Assembly: GCA_028292345.1 (NCBI GenBank)
Contig: JAQGMN010000408.1
Span: 1-14,334, forward strand
Direction of reading: 5' to 3'
DNA from: Polaromonas sp.
Lineage (GTDB): Bacteria > Pseudomonadota > Gammaproteobacteria > Burkholderiales > Burkholderiaceae_C
Length of the DNA: 14,334 nucleotides
Position numbers and translations under genes: made by a program. The notes below the pieces were generated by a model. That model searched no databases. It saw nothing but the letters and a program-made list of their open reading frames with translations, and was not told where the DNA came from. Positions 7,198-13,666 of the stretch are shown piece by piece. Within the stretch, counting starts at the first letter, position 1; every line of letters starts with the position of its first letter.

Positions 7198-7314
7198 TGG
7201 TGGCGAGGGTTGTGTGAGGGCCGGGGGTTTATTTGATGCCGAAAGGAAGGCGCTCTGTCGAAGGCGGCAAAGTTCGGACAGAATCCTCACTCTGCCGACT
7301 GACTTCCCTACCCG

Positions 7315-7428
7315 ATGAATCCGATGCCTTTCCTTGACACTGCCGCCTACTGGGTTTTCCGGACCGCGGGGTATGCGCTGCTCAATCTGGGAGAAGATGC
7401 CGCGCTGATCGCCCTGATGTTCTGCTGA
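7315..7428 (+). CDS. possible 37-residue small protein, doubtful
   Basis: An ATG at 7315 opens a 37-codon frame ending in TGA at 7426-7428, beginning MNPMPFLDTAAYWVFRTAG and ending in ALIALMFC. The C-terminal half is mostly hydrophobic with one charged break (GED), so a small membrane-associated peptide is conceivable. There is no Shine-Dalgarno sequence upstream, and I do not recognise the family. In favour: it is followed 10 bp later by a strong stem-loop (7439-7458). It may simply be a chance frame in the 371-bp gap between the dehydrogenase and the HiPIP gene. Confidence 0.25.
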   Translation: MNPMPFLDTAAYWVFRTAGYALLNLGEDAALIALMFC

Positions 7429-7438
7429 TGCAAGGCGC

Positions 7439-7458
7439 AGCCCGGACGGATCCGGGCT
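7439..7458. terminator. perfect 8-bp stem-loop downstream of dehydrogenase unit
   Basis: AGCCCGGA (7439-7446), loop CGGA, TCCGGGCT (7451-7458). The stem is GC-rich and perfect but no T tract follows on either strand. It may aid ending of rightward transcription or protect the 3' end. Confidence 0.4.
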
Positions 7459-7461
7459 GTC

Positions 7462-7484
7462 AAAAGGCCTGCGTCAGGCAGGCC
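7462..7484 (-). terminator. intrinsic terminator of the HiPIP gene
   Basis: On the minus strand a perfect 7-bp stem (arms GGCCTGC / GCAGGCC, 7466-7484, 5-nt loop) starts 9 bp after the HiPIP stop and is followed at once by TTTT (7465-7462). Short T tract, but position and stem fit a rho-independent terminator. Confidence 0.6.
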
Positions 7485-7493
7485 AATGGGTCA

Positions 7494-7811
7494 TCAGGCT
7501 TTCTTGGCCCAGGCGCTGCACCAGGCCTTGGCTGCAACCTGCTTGCCGGCAAACAGCGGGCAGGCCGCTGCGGGGTCGGTGGGCTTGCCCTGGTACAGCG
7601 CGCAGTTGGCGCAGTTCTGCCCGGCGGCGTATTTCGGGTACTTGGCCTTGTCGACTTTGGTGGCGTCGTTTTTGTAACCCAGGGCCACGGCCTGGGGTTC
7701 GGTTTCCTGCACCAGTGGCGCGGCGGCCTGGGCCTGCACCAGGCGGGTCGAGGCCAGCACGCCTGCGCCAACAACCGATTGGATGACAAAAGTTCTGCGA
7801 TTTGATTTCAT
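7494..7811 (-). CDS. high-potential iron-sulfur protein (HiPIP)
   Basis: A 105-residue periplasmic electron carrier with one [4Fe-4S] cluster. The four ligands Cys67, Cys70, Cys84 and Cys98 are spaced CX2CX13CX13C, the HiPIP pattern, with the aromatic/Gly-rich YAAGQNCANCALYQG block before them. Residues 1-28 (MKSNRRTFVIQSVVGAGVLA then VQAQA) form a twin-arginine-like signal, as expected for a protein exported with its cluster. The frame stays open upstream to 8060, but MKSNRR is the natural start because the signal peptide begins there; the ribosome site is weak (GAGAA, about 5 bp away). HiPIPs shuttle electrons between respiratory or photosynthetic complexes and terminal acceptors; the partner is not evident here. 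It is monocistronic and not obviously tied to the phthalate genes. Confidence 0.9.
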   Translation of the reverse strand: MKSNRRTFVIQSVVGAGVLASTRLVQAQAAAPLVQETEPQAVALGYKNDATKVDKAKYPKYAAGQNCANCALYQGKPTDPAAACPLFAGKQVAAKAWCSAWAKKA

Positions 7812-8419
7812 GTGGGTTCTCGATTTTTTTGAATTGGATCTGGACGGATACGGTGAAAAACAAGTCGCCGCATCGCCAAGACACCGATCGGGCAGCACGG
7901 GCTTACGCAATGAATAAAACCGCCGCCCCAAGACCAGGCCCTGTCCCGATTTCCTAGCCAACATAGGCAAAATCAAGTTTACTGCCAAGCCCTGACAGTT
8001 GCTTGCAAAGCAGCGCGTTCCTGTGATCCAGCGCAACAGGTCAGTGAAAACCTTTCCCAAGTTCTCGCGGTGGCCGCCTGTTTTCTAAATTCCCGGCAAG
8101 GGAGCTTTTTGCATATGCTACTAAATAAATAGCAAACTATTCATGAATGTAAAGCGCGAACCAATGGTTTTGCTTGAATTTTGAATTGCGCGCAGAGCGC
8201 AGCGCCCGCCTTTTGCTGTCAGGCGTCGAAGCCGCAAAAACCCTGGATGAAACCTGCCATTCCTGAGGAATTGGAGACAGCGGCGATATTGTCATTTTCA
8301 AGTAAGGCTATGCTTGGAAACCAGCTTGGCCGAGTGCGGTGTTGCCTTGGGAACCCATCCTTTTCCTGAAGGGCGATTGCGCACCAGGCCATTTCTTCAC
8401 GTTTACGAGGGCTTCCACT
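7812..8419. other. 608-bp gene-free region
   Basis: Between the divergent HiPIP and second TctC genes I see no convincing coding frame: the open frames are short or are extensions without a ribosome site. It is less GC-rich than its surroundings and contains the repeat core at 8117-8133. TTGTCA (8289-8294) and TATGCT (8309-8314) resemble promoter elements but are only 14 bp apart, so I do not call a promoter. The space could hold the control regions of both genes or a degraded gene. Confidence 0.5.
8117..8133 (-). repeat. solo core of the dispersed repeat, minus orientation
   Basis: Read on the minus strand this is GCTATTTATTTAGTAGC, matching the copy A core GCTATTGATTCAGTAGC at 15 of 17 positions. 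As in copy A, an A-rich stretch follows the core within a few bases. The AAACAGGCTG block is not present on its 5' side. Confidence 0.5.
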
Positions 8420-9391
8420 ATGAAGAGACATTTTTTACGCACCGTTCCCGCGCTGATTGCCTTGTCCCTGTCGCCCATGCTCGTCGCGGCGCAGGCCGCC
8501 TGGCCCGCCAAGACCATCACGCTGGTGTCGCCGTATGCGCCGGGCGGCACCACCGACGTGCTGGCGCGGATGCTCGCTGCCCAACTGCAGGGCGTGCTGG
8601 GCCAGACGGTGATCGTCGAGAACAAGGGCGGCGCTGGCGGCAATATCGGCACCGACTATGTGTCCAAGTCCAAGCCCGACGGCTACACGTTCTTGCTGGC
8701 GGCCAGCGGCCCGCTGGTGATTGCGCCGTCGCTCTATCCGAAGCTCCCCTACCAGCCCACCTCCGACTTCACCGCAGTGGCGCCGGTGGCCAGCGCCGCG
8801 TTCGTGATTGCCGTCAACCCCAAGTCGGGGCTGACGAGCGTCAAGGACATCATCGCCAAGGCCAAGGCGGGCAACCTGGCCTTTGCGTCCGCCGGCTCCG
8901 GCACGCCGCAGCACATCATCGGGGAAATGTTCAATGTGCAGGCCGGCGTGAAGATCCAGCACATTCCCTACAAAGGGTCGGGTCCGGCGATGAACGACCT
9001 GGTCGGCGGCCAGGTTCCCATGACGTTTGAAAACCCGGTGCCCATCATGCCGCAGGTCAAGGCCGGCAAACTCAACGTGCTGGCCGTGACCAGCGCCAAG
9101 CGCTCGGCGGCGTTTCCCGAGATTCCGACCGTGGCCGAACTGGGCCTCAAGGGCTTCGACGCCCAACCCTGGTACGGCGTGCTCGGCCCGGCCGGCGTGC
9201 CGGCCGAAATTGTCGAGCGCATGAACAAGGAAATCCGCACCATCCTGGCGTCGACCGACACCAAGGCGCGCCTGTTTGCGCTGGGCGCCGAGCCGATGGA
9301 CATGACGCCGCTGGCCTTCAAGAATTTCATTGCGGCGGACACGCAGAAGTGGACCCGCGTGGTCAAGGCTTCCGGCGCCACGGTGGACTGA
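8420..9391 (+). CDS. TctC/Bug-family periplasmic solute receptor, ligand unknown
   Basis: A second 323-residue Bug receptor, distinct from the one at 2414-3385. Residues 1-26 (MKRHFLRTV, hydrophobic stretch, VAAQA) are a Sec signal peptide. Conserved blocks are WPAKTITLVSPYAPGG TTDVLAR (29-52), GGAGGNIGTDYV (about 75-86), GSGTPQHIIGEMF (163-175), IPYKGSGPAMNDLVGGQV (186-203) and the C-terminal LGAEPMDMTP. The frame is open further upstream, but ATG 8420 begins the signal peptide and has GAGG 9 bp before it. No TctA/TctB genes adjoin it; the next gene, 18 bp on, encodes a Cys-rich protein. Orphan Bug receptors are abundant in Burkholderiales, and the ligand, most likely a mono- or dicarboxylate, cannot be deduced. 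A role in phthalate uptake is possible only by proximity. Confidence 0.87.
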   Translation: MKRHFLRTVPALIALSLSPMLVAAQAAWPAKTITLVSPYAPGGTTDVLARMLAAQLQGVLGQTVIVENKGGAGGNIGTDYVSKSKPDGYTFLLAASGPLVIAPSLYPKLPYQPTSDFTAVAPVASAAFVIAVNPKSGLTSVKDIIAKAKAGNLAFASAGSGTPQHIIGEMFNVQAGVKIQHIPYKGSGPAMNDLVGGQVPMTFENPVPIMPQVKAGKLNVLAVTSAKRSAAFPEIPTVAELGLKGFDAQPWYGVLGPAGVPAEIVERMNKEIRTILASTDTKARLFALGAEPMDMTPLAFKNFIAADTQKWTRVVKASGATVD

Positions 9392-9409
9392 GCGGAACCG
9401 GCCACCGTC

Positions 9410-9787
9410 ATGCGTTCCGACTTGCTTGATGCCGCGGCGCTGCGGCAGGCCTGCGCCGGCCGCCAGGCCACGCCATGCGCCTGCGCCCTGGGCGCCTGCC
9501 CCGGCTGGGAAAGCTTCACCGAGGACCGCTGGCCGGGCCCGTCGGTCGAGCGCCTGGGGACCCTGCGCGATCCGGCGGTCGACGAGCCGACGCTGGAAGA
9601 GTTTCATCCCGGCGGCACGCGCTACGCATCGCCCGACGCGCCGCTGGCCGTCGGGTTTTACCCCTGCAACCGCTGCGATGCCTATGCCTGCAACCGGTGC
9701 GGCCGCACCCTGCTCCGGTACACGGAATACGGCGGCTACTATGTCGACCACCGGGTTCGCGAAGTGGACCCGGAACGGGTGGTCTGA
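9410..9787 (+). CDS. conserved-looking Cys-rich protein of unknown function
   Basis: A 125-residue soluble protein with eight cysteines: Cys15, Cys23, Cys25 and Cys30 near the N-terminus, and CNRCDAYACNRCG with two CxxC pairs (86/89 and 94/97). The second cluster looks like a zinc-ribbon or other metal site. Acidic and aromatic stretches lie between (GTLRDPAVDEPTLEEFHPGG; RYTEYGGYYVDHRV). No signal peptide or membrane segment, so probably cytoplasmic. I have the impression of similar proteins in other Comamonadaceae but know no function. It begins 18 bp after the receptor gene's stop, so co-transcription is likely; the ribosome site is weak. The third-position GC is high and the composition looks coding. 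A dual reading frame at 9330-9836 overlaps but lacks the ordered CxxC pattern. Confidence 0.7.
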   Translation: MRSDLLDAAALRQACAGRQATPCACALGACPGWESFTEDRWPGPSVERLGTLRDPAVDEPTLEEFHPGGTRYASPDAPLAVGFYPCNRCDAYACNRCGRTLLRYTEYGGYYVDHRVREVDPERVV

Positions 9788-9825
9788 CGCGCACCGGTTC
9801 TCTTCAGCCAGGCTTTTTTGGCACC

Positions 9826-9879
9826 AAACAGGCTGATTGCGCAGGACCAGTATGCGCAAGCAGCTATGAATTTTGTAGC
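9826..9879 (+). repeat. dispersed intergenic repeat, copy B (54 bp)
   Basis: The partner of copy A (243-296): same length, same order of AAACAGGCTG, two GCGCA blocks 10 nt apart, and core AGCTATGAATTTTGTAGC, with 39 of 54 identities by eye. The core is itself near-palindromic (AGCTAT / GTAGCT). It lies in the 173-bp gap between two convergent genes. A small GGCGG-TC-CCGCC palindrome follows at 9884-9895; I see no strong terminator. Confidence 0.6.
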
Positions 9880-9960
9880 TAAAGGCGGTCCCGCCACTTG
9901 ATCGCCGCAGGAAGGACGGGAAGGGCAGGAAATTGCGCTCCAGGGCCGCTCAGCGCGCGT

Positions 9961-11652
9961 TCAGCCGGCCTGCCAGATCACCTTCTGGCCCGAGGCTTCC
10001 CAGCGTTCGTAGTTGGCCGCGTAGATGTCTTCGATGCGGTTGCGCTTGACCTTGAAGGTCGGCGTGATGATGTCGTTGTCCACGGTCCAGGCCGTGGTCA
10101 CGATGACGATGCACTGGAGCTGCTCATGCGGGTCCAGCGTGGCGTTGATGGACTGCAGGTGCTGCGCCAGCGAGCCTTCCAGTGCCGTGCGCGCCGAGCC
10201 ATCCTTCGCGCGCTGGGCGGCCTCGGCATTGAGCATCACGATGCCCAGCGGCTGGCCCAGGTTGGCGCCGGTCACCACGCAGGCTTCGACCGCCTCGTGC
10301 ATCACCAGCTTGTCCTCGATGGGGGCGGGCGCCACGTACTTGCCCTTGCTGGTCTTGAACAGGTCCTTGACACGCCCGGTGATGTGCAGGTTGCCCTGGG
10401 CATCGATGACGCCCTTGTCGCCCGTGCGCAGCCAGCCGTCTTCGGTGAACGCGGCTTGGGTCTGCACCGGGTCCTTGTAGTAACCCATCATCAGGGCGGG
10501 GCTGCGCATCTGGATTTCGCCGGTGTCCGGGTCGATCCGGTCCTCCACGCCTTCGTAGGCCGGCCCCACGGTGCCTTGCTGGTCCTTGCCCGGAATGGTC
10601 AGGTGCGAGACCGCCAGGTTCTCGGTCAGGCCGTAGCCCTCGTTGATCGGCAGGCCGAGCCTGCGGTACCAGGCCAGCAGCGCCACCGGCATGGGCGCCG
10701 CGCCGCCCGCGGCGATCCGGCACTGGTCGAGTCCGAGCGCCTTGAGCACCTTTTTTCGCACCAGAGCGCCAATCACGGGAAGCGACAGCAGCAGACTGAG
10801 CCTGGCCGGCGGCATCTTGTGGTGCACGCCCTGCTGGAACTTGACCCACAGCCGGGGAACCGAGAAAAAGATGGTGGGCCGCGCGCGCTGCAGGTCGGCG
10901 GCGAAGGTGTCGAGCGACTCCGCAAACCAAAGCCGCATGCCGGTACGCAGCCAGCCGTGCTCGACCAGCACGCGCTCGACCACATGGGCCAGCGGCAGGT
11001 AGGACAGGATCCGGTCCTGGCCGGACATGCCGATGCGCTTGGCGCCGGCGCCCATCGCCCAGGCCAGGTTGCCAAAGCTTTGCATCACGCCCTTGGGCCG
11101 GCCGGTTGTGCCCGAGGTGTAGATCAGCGTCGCCAGTTCGCCCGCGCCCCGAAGCACTTCGCCCTGCATCGGCGGCTGGCGGTCGCAGATGTCGTCCCAT
11201 CGCTCGTAGTTTTGAACGGCGTCGGGCGGCGACAGCGGGTAGCTGATGCAGGGCAGGCCGTCGGGCACGCCCGGCTTCATGTGCTCCCAGGCATCGAGCT
11301 TGCCGACAAAGCAGGCCTTCGCCTCGCTGTGCGTCAGGATGTGCGCGATGGTGCCGGGTGCCAAGGTGGGATACAGCGGCACCGAGACATGGCCGGCCAT
11401 CCAGATGGCCAGGTCGCTCATGAGCCACCAGGCGCAGTTCTTCGACAGGATGGCCACGTTCGAGCCGGGTTCCCATCCCTGCGCCTTCAGGTGAGCGGCC
11501 ATGCGGCGCACCTGGCCGGCCACTTCACCCCAGGTGTAATCCCGGGTCACGCCGCCGCCCATGGGCTGCGTCAGGCAGATGCTCTGGGATATGGTTTTTT
11601 CCCAGTGGTAAAGGCGCTGCAGCGCCAGCAGGTCAGGGGAAACGATGTCCAT
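9961..11652 (-). CDS. AMP-forming long-chain acyl-CoA synthetase (FadD/FAA1-like)
   Basis: A 563-residue member of the adenylate-forming (ANL) superfamily, activating a carboxylic acid with ATP and then CoA. Motifs in order: phosphate loop YTSGTTGRPKGVM (178-190), NEGYGLTEN (337-345), WLRTGDKG (407-414, Asp412 contacts ATP ribose), GRVKDLFKTSKGKYVAP (426-442) and the C-terminal catalytic lysine region TPTFKVKR (530-537). The YVAPAPIEDKL and FKTSKGKYV forms resemble the long-chain FACS branch found as multiple paralogs in Burkholderiales, rather than benzoate- or phenylacetate-CoA ligases. The ATG at 11652 has AGGAGA 8 bp upstream. It stands alone, divergent from the lipoprotein gene. The true acid may be medium or long chain; an aromatic acid is not suggested by the motifs. 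Confidence 0.87.
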   Translation of the reverse strand: MDIVSPDLLALQRLYHWEKTISQSICLTQPMGGGVTRDYTWGEVAGQVRRMAAHLKAQGWEPGSNVAILSKNCAWWLMSDLAIWMAGHVSVPLYPTLAPGTIAHILTHSEAKACFVGKLDAWEHMKPGVPDGLPCISYPLSPPDAVQNYERWDDICDRQPPMQGEVLRGAGELATLIYTSGTTGRPKGVMQSFGNLAWAMGAGAKRIGMSGQDRILSYLPLAHVVERVLVEHGWLRTGMRLWFAESLDTFAADLQRARPTIFFSVPRLWVKFQQGVHHKMPPARLSLLLSLPVIGALVRKKVLKALGLDQCRIAAGGAAPMPVALLAWYRRLGLPINEGYGLTENLAVSHLTIPGKDQQGTVGPAYEGVEDRIDPDTGEIQMRSPALMMGYYKDPVQTQAAFTEDGWLRTGDKGVIDAQGNLHITGRVKDLFKTSKGKYVAPAPIEDKLVMHEAVEACVVTGANLGQPLGIVMLNAEAAQRAKDGSARTALEGSLAQHLQSINATLDPHEQLQCIVIVTTAWTVDNDIITPTFKVKRNRIEDIYAANYERWEASGQKVIWQAG

Positions 11653-11714
11653 CGTCGCGGTCTCCTATCGTTGTTATGAAGGGCGGCCAGCCCGGGCAGG
11701 AAGCTGCGCCCTGG

Positions 11715-11730
11715 GCACAAGCGCTTGTGC
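11715..11730. promoter_or_regulatory. 16-bp perfect palindrome upstream of the acyl-CoA synthetase
   Basis: GCACAAGCGCTTGTGC is a perfect palindrome 62 bp upstream of the synthetase start, in the 298-bp divergent gap. It could be an operator for a dimeric regulator such as a TetR-type protein that senses acyl-CoA; family is a guess. A weaker inverted repeat, ATTGA-GGCT-TCAAT, lies at 11754-11767. Confidence 0.4.
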
Positions 11731-11878
11731 TGTCGGGCTCCGTGCCTTCGCCTATTGAGGCTTCAATCGGTCGGGAAGTCAATCCCCTGAACCGCTGGGA
11801 AACCCCATGAAAACCCCTGAGCGCCGCCGCTTTTGCGGATTCCTGACAGACTGAAGGCGGTGGCAGGGCTTTCCGAAT

Positions 11879-11896
11879 TTCCCCAAAAAAGGGGAA
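11879..11896. repeat. inverted repeat upstream of lipoprotein gene
   Basis: TTCCCC (11879-11884) and GGGGAA (11891-11896) flank six A residues, 54 bp before the lipoprotein ATG. It may be a leader hairpin or an operator; on the minus strand the T run lies in the loop, so it is not a standard terminator. Confidence 0.3.
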
Positions 11897-11950
11897 GGGA
11901 ACATTTTTCAACCGTAAGACCCCAACGCGTTTTTGCCTCGGGAGTGCAAC

Positions 11951-12430
11951 ATGAAGATTTTCAAGAGTTTTGGCAGCGTGGCTGCCGTTGCCGCACTGGT
12001 GGCCGGCTGCGCCTTCACGGCGGTGCAGCCGGGCATGTCGCGCGAGCAGGTGGTGGCCAGCTACGGCACGCCGACGCGCGCCCTTGCGCTGGCGACGGGC
12101 ACCCGGCTGCAGTATTCGCGGCAGCCTGCCGGCCAGAGCGCCGTGATGGTGGACCTGGACGCGGCGGGCAAGGTGGTGGCGGTGCGGGAGGTGCTGAAGC
12201 TCCAGGAGTTCCTGCGCATCGAGCCCGGCCAATGGACGCGCGACGATGTGGAGCGCGAGTTCGGCCGCCCGGCCCGGATCGACAGGGTGGCTTCCTGGTC
12301 CGGCGACATCATGACTTACCGCTGGCGCGACAATGTGCAGGACATGTATTACTGGGTTTACCTGGACGGCGGCAACCGGGTGCAGCGCACCGGGCAGGGC
12401 ATCGAGTTCCCCATCACCAAGGACGACTGA
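11951..12430 (+). CDS. outer-membrane-type lipoprotein with two BamE/SmpA-like halves
   Basis: A 159-residue lipoprotein. The signal peptide ends in LVAGC with the lipidated Cys20; residue 21 is Ala, not Asp, so outer-membrane sorting is expected. Two stretches resemble the BamE/SmpA-OmlA motif 'pGmsreqV...yGtP': VQPGMSREQVVASYGTPTRA (26-45) and IEPGQWTRDDVEREFGRPAR (90-109), each followed by a strand-rich part (LQYSRQP; MTYRWRD...YYWVYLD). True BamE has one such domain, so this is a relative and not BamE. Its partner and role are unknown. ATG 11951 is chosen because GGAG lies 6 bp before it and a signal peptide begins there; a TTG 18 bp upstream is in frame but lacks a site. It converges with the MFS gene, with 9 bp between stops. 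Confidence 0.8.
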   Translation: MKIFKSFGSVAAVAALVAGCAFTAVQPGMSREQVVASYGTPTRALALATGTRLQYSRQPAGQSAVMVDLDAAGKVVAVREVLKLQEFLRIEPGQWTRDDVEREFGRPARIDRVASWSGDIMTYRWRDNVQDMYYWVYLDGGNRVQRTGQGIEFPITKDD

Positions 12431-12439
12431 GGCTCCGGG

Positions 12440-13666
12440 CTACTGCACCGCGCGGCCGATCTCGGGCCAGCGGTGGTGCAGGTAGACCCAGGCCACCAGT
12501 CCGATGCACAGCATGCCCAGCGACACGGCGGCCAGCGCCGGCGTCGAATGCATGACCAGCGGCGCAATGACCCCGGCCACCAGCCCGTTGGCCGTCGAGC
12601 CGATGAAGGCCTGCAGCGAAGACGCCATGCCGCGCCGCTCCGGGTACAGGTCGAGCACCAGCAGCGTGACGACCGGCACCATCAGCGCCCAGCCGAAGGC
12701 AAACAGGGCAATCGGAAACAGCGCCCACGACACATGGGCGTCGAACAGCAGATTGGCCAGCAGGTTGACAACCGCCGTCACCAGCATGATGACAAAGCCG
12801 TGGCGAATCTGCTTCTTGGGCGGAATCTTTCCAGCCAGGCGCCCGCTCAGCCAGGCGCCCGACATGATGCCCGAGATGGTCAGCATGAAGAACCAGAAAA
12901 ACTCGGTAGGCTGCAGGGCCAGGTGCTCGCCCAGGAAGGCAGGCGCCGCCAGCACATACAGGAACATGCCGTTGAAGGGAACGCCGCTGGCCAGCGCCAG
13001 CAGCAAGAAACGCGGGCTGGAACCGAGCTGCCAGTAGCCGCGCATCAGGTGCCGCACTTCGAACGGCTGGCGCGCCTCGGGTTCGAGCGTTTCCGGCAAA
13101 TAGCGGTAGTTGGTCACCCACAGCACGATGCCGACCCCGGTCAGGAACCAGAAGACGCTGTGCCAGCCCAGGTGCACGTACAGCCAGCCGCCGACGATGG
13201 GCGCCAGCGCCGGCGCGATGCCGAAGTAGATGGTGACCTGGCTCATCACCTGCTGCGCCTGCGCGGGCGGGAACATGTCGCGGATCACCGCGCGCGACAC
13301 CACGATGCCGGCCCCGGTCGACAGGCCCTGCATGGCCCGGAAAAACACCAGCTGGCCGACGCTTTGCGACAGGGCGCAACCGGCCGATGCCAGGGTGAAC
13401 ATGGCAATGCCCCACAGCACGACCGGCCGGCGGCCGAAGCTGTCGGCGAGCGCGCCATGGAACAGGTTCATGAAGGCAAAGCCGAACAGGTAGGCCGACA
13501 GCGTCTGCTGCATTTCGACGGGGGTCGCACCGAGCGACTGCGCCATGCCGGAAAAGGCCGGGATGTAGGTGTCGATGGAGAACGGCCCCAGCATGCCGAG
13601 CACGGCCAGCAGGGCGGCCAGTGCCCAGCGTGGTCCGCGCCAGAGTTGGTCGGCGTTGGGATTCAT
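12440..13666 (-). CDS. Bcr/CflA-family MFS multidrug exporter
   Basis: A 408-residue, twelve-helix major facilitator. Helix 1 ends in FSIDTYIPAF (29-38), the Bcr/CflA hallmark with a membrane-embedded acid; GALADSFGRRPV (71-82) is MFS motif A; RAMQGLSTGAGIVVSRAVIRDMF (110-132, read in pieces) is the family's helix 4-5 block. This family exports drugs such as bicyclomycin, or dipeptides and cysteine, by proton antiport at the inner membrane. The ATG overlaps the rsmI stop (ATGA), so it is probably translated by coupling from rsmI. The real substrate is unknown. No clear T-tract terminator is seen in the 9 bp before the lipoprotein stop; transcripts from the two convergent genes likely overlap. 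Confidence 0.88.
   Translation of the reverse strand: MNPNADQLWRGPRWALAALLAVLGMLGPFSIDTYIPAFSGMAQSLGATPVEMQQTLSAYLFGFAFMNLFHGALADSFGRRPVVLWGIAMFTLASAGCALSQSVGQLVFFRAMQGLSTGAGIVVSRAVIRDMFPPAQAQQVMSQVTIYFGIAPALAPIVGGWLYVHLGWHSVFWFLTGVGIVLWVTNYRYLPETLEPEARQPFEVRHLMRGYWQLGSSPRFLLLALASGVPFNGMFLYVLAAPAFLGEHLALQPTEFFWFFMLTISGIMSGAWLSGRLAGKIPPKKQIRHGFVIMLVTAVVNLLANLLFDAHVSWALFPIALFAFGWALMVPVVTLLVLDLYPERRGMASSLQAFIGSTANGLVAGVIAPLVMHSTPALAAVSLGMLCIGLVAWVYLHHRWPEIGRAVQ

Noticed and set aside
7812..8060. Upstream extension of the HiPIP frame to 188 residues
   Set aside because: The extension lacks a ribosome site and would bury the twin-arginine-like signal peptide that starts at MKSNRR.
8339..8419. 27-residue upstream extension of the second TctC frame
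   Set aside because: MKRHFLRTV with its hydrophobic stretch is a complete signal peptide and has GAGG upstream; the extension would put charged and non-hydrophobic residues before it.
8435..9859. 474-codon minus-strand frame opposite the second TctC and Cys-rich genes
   Set aside because: Low-complexity Arg/Gly/His-rich translation, no motif; the opposite strand encodes a signal peptide and the full Bug receptor fold.
9898..11679. 593-codon plus-strand frame opposite the acyl-CoA synthetase
   Set aside because: Long but without any recognisable domain, while the minus strand shows every adenylate-forming motif in order.
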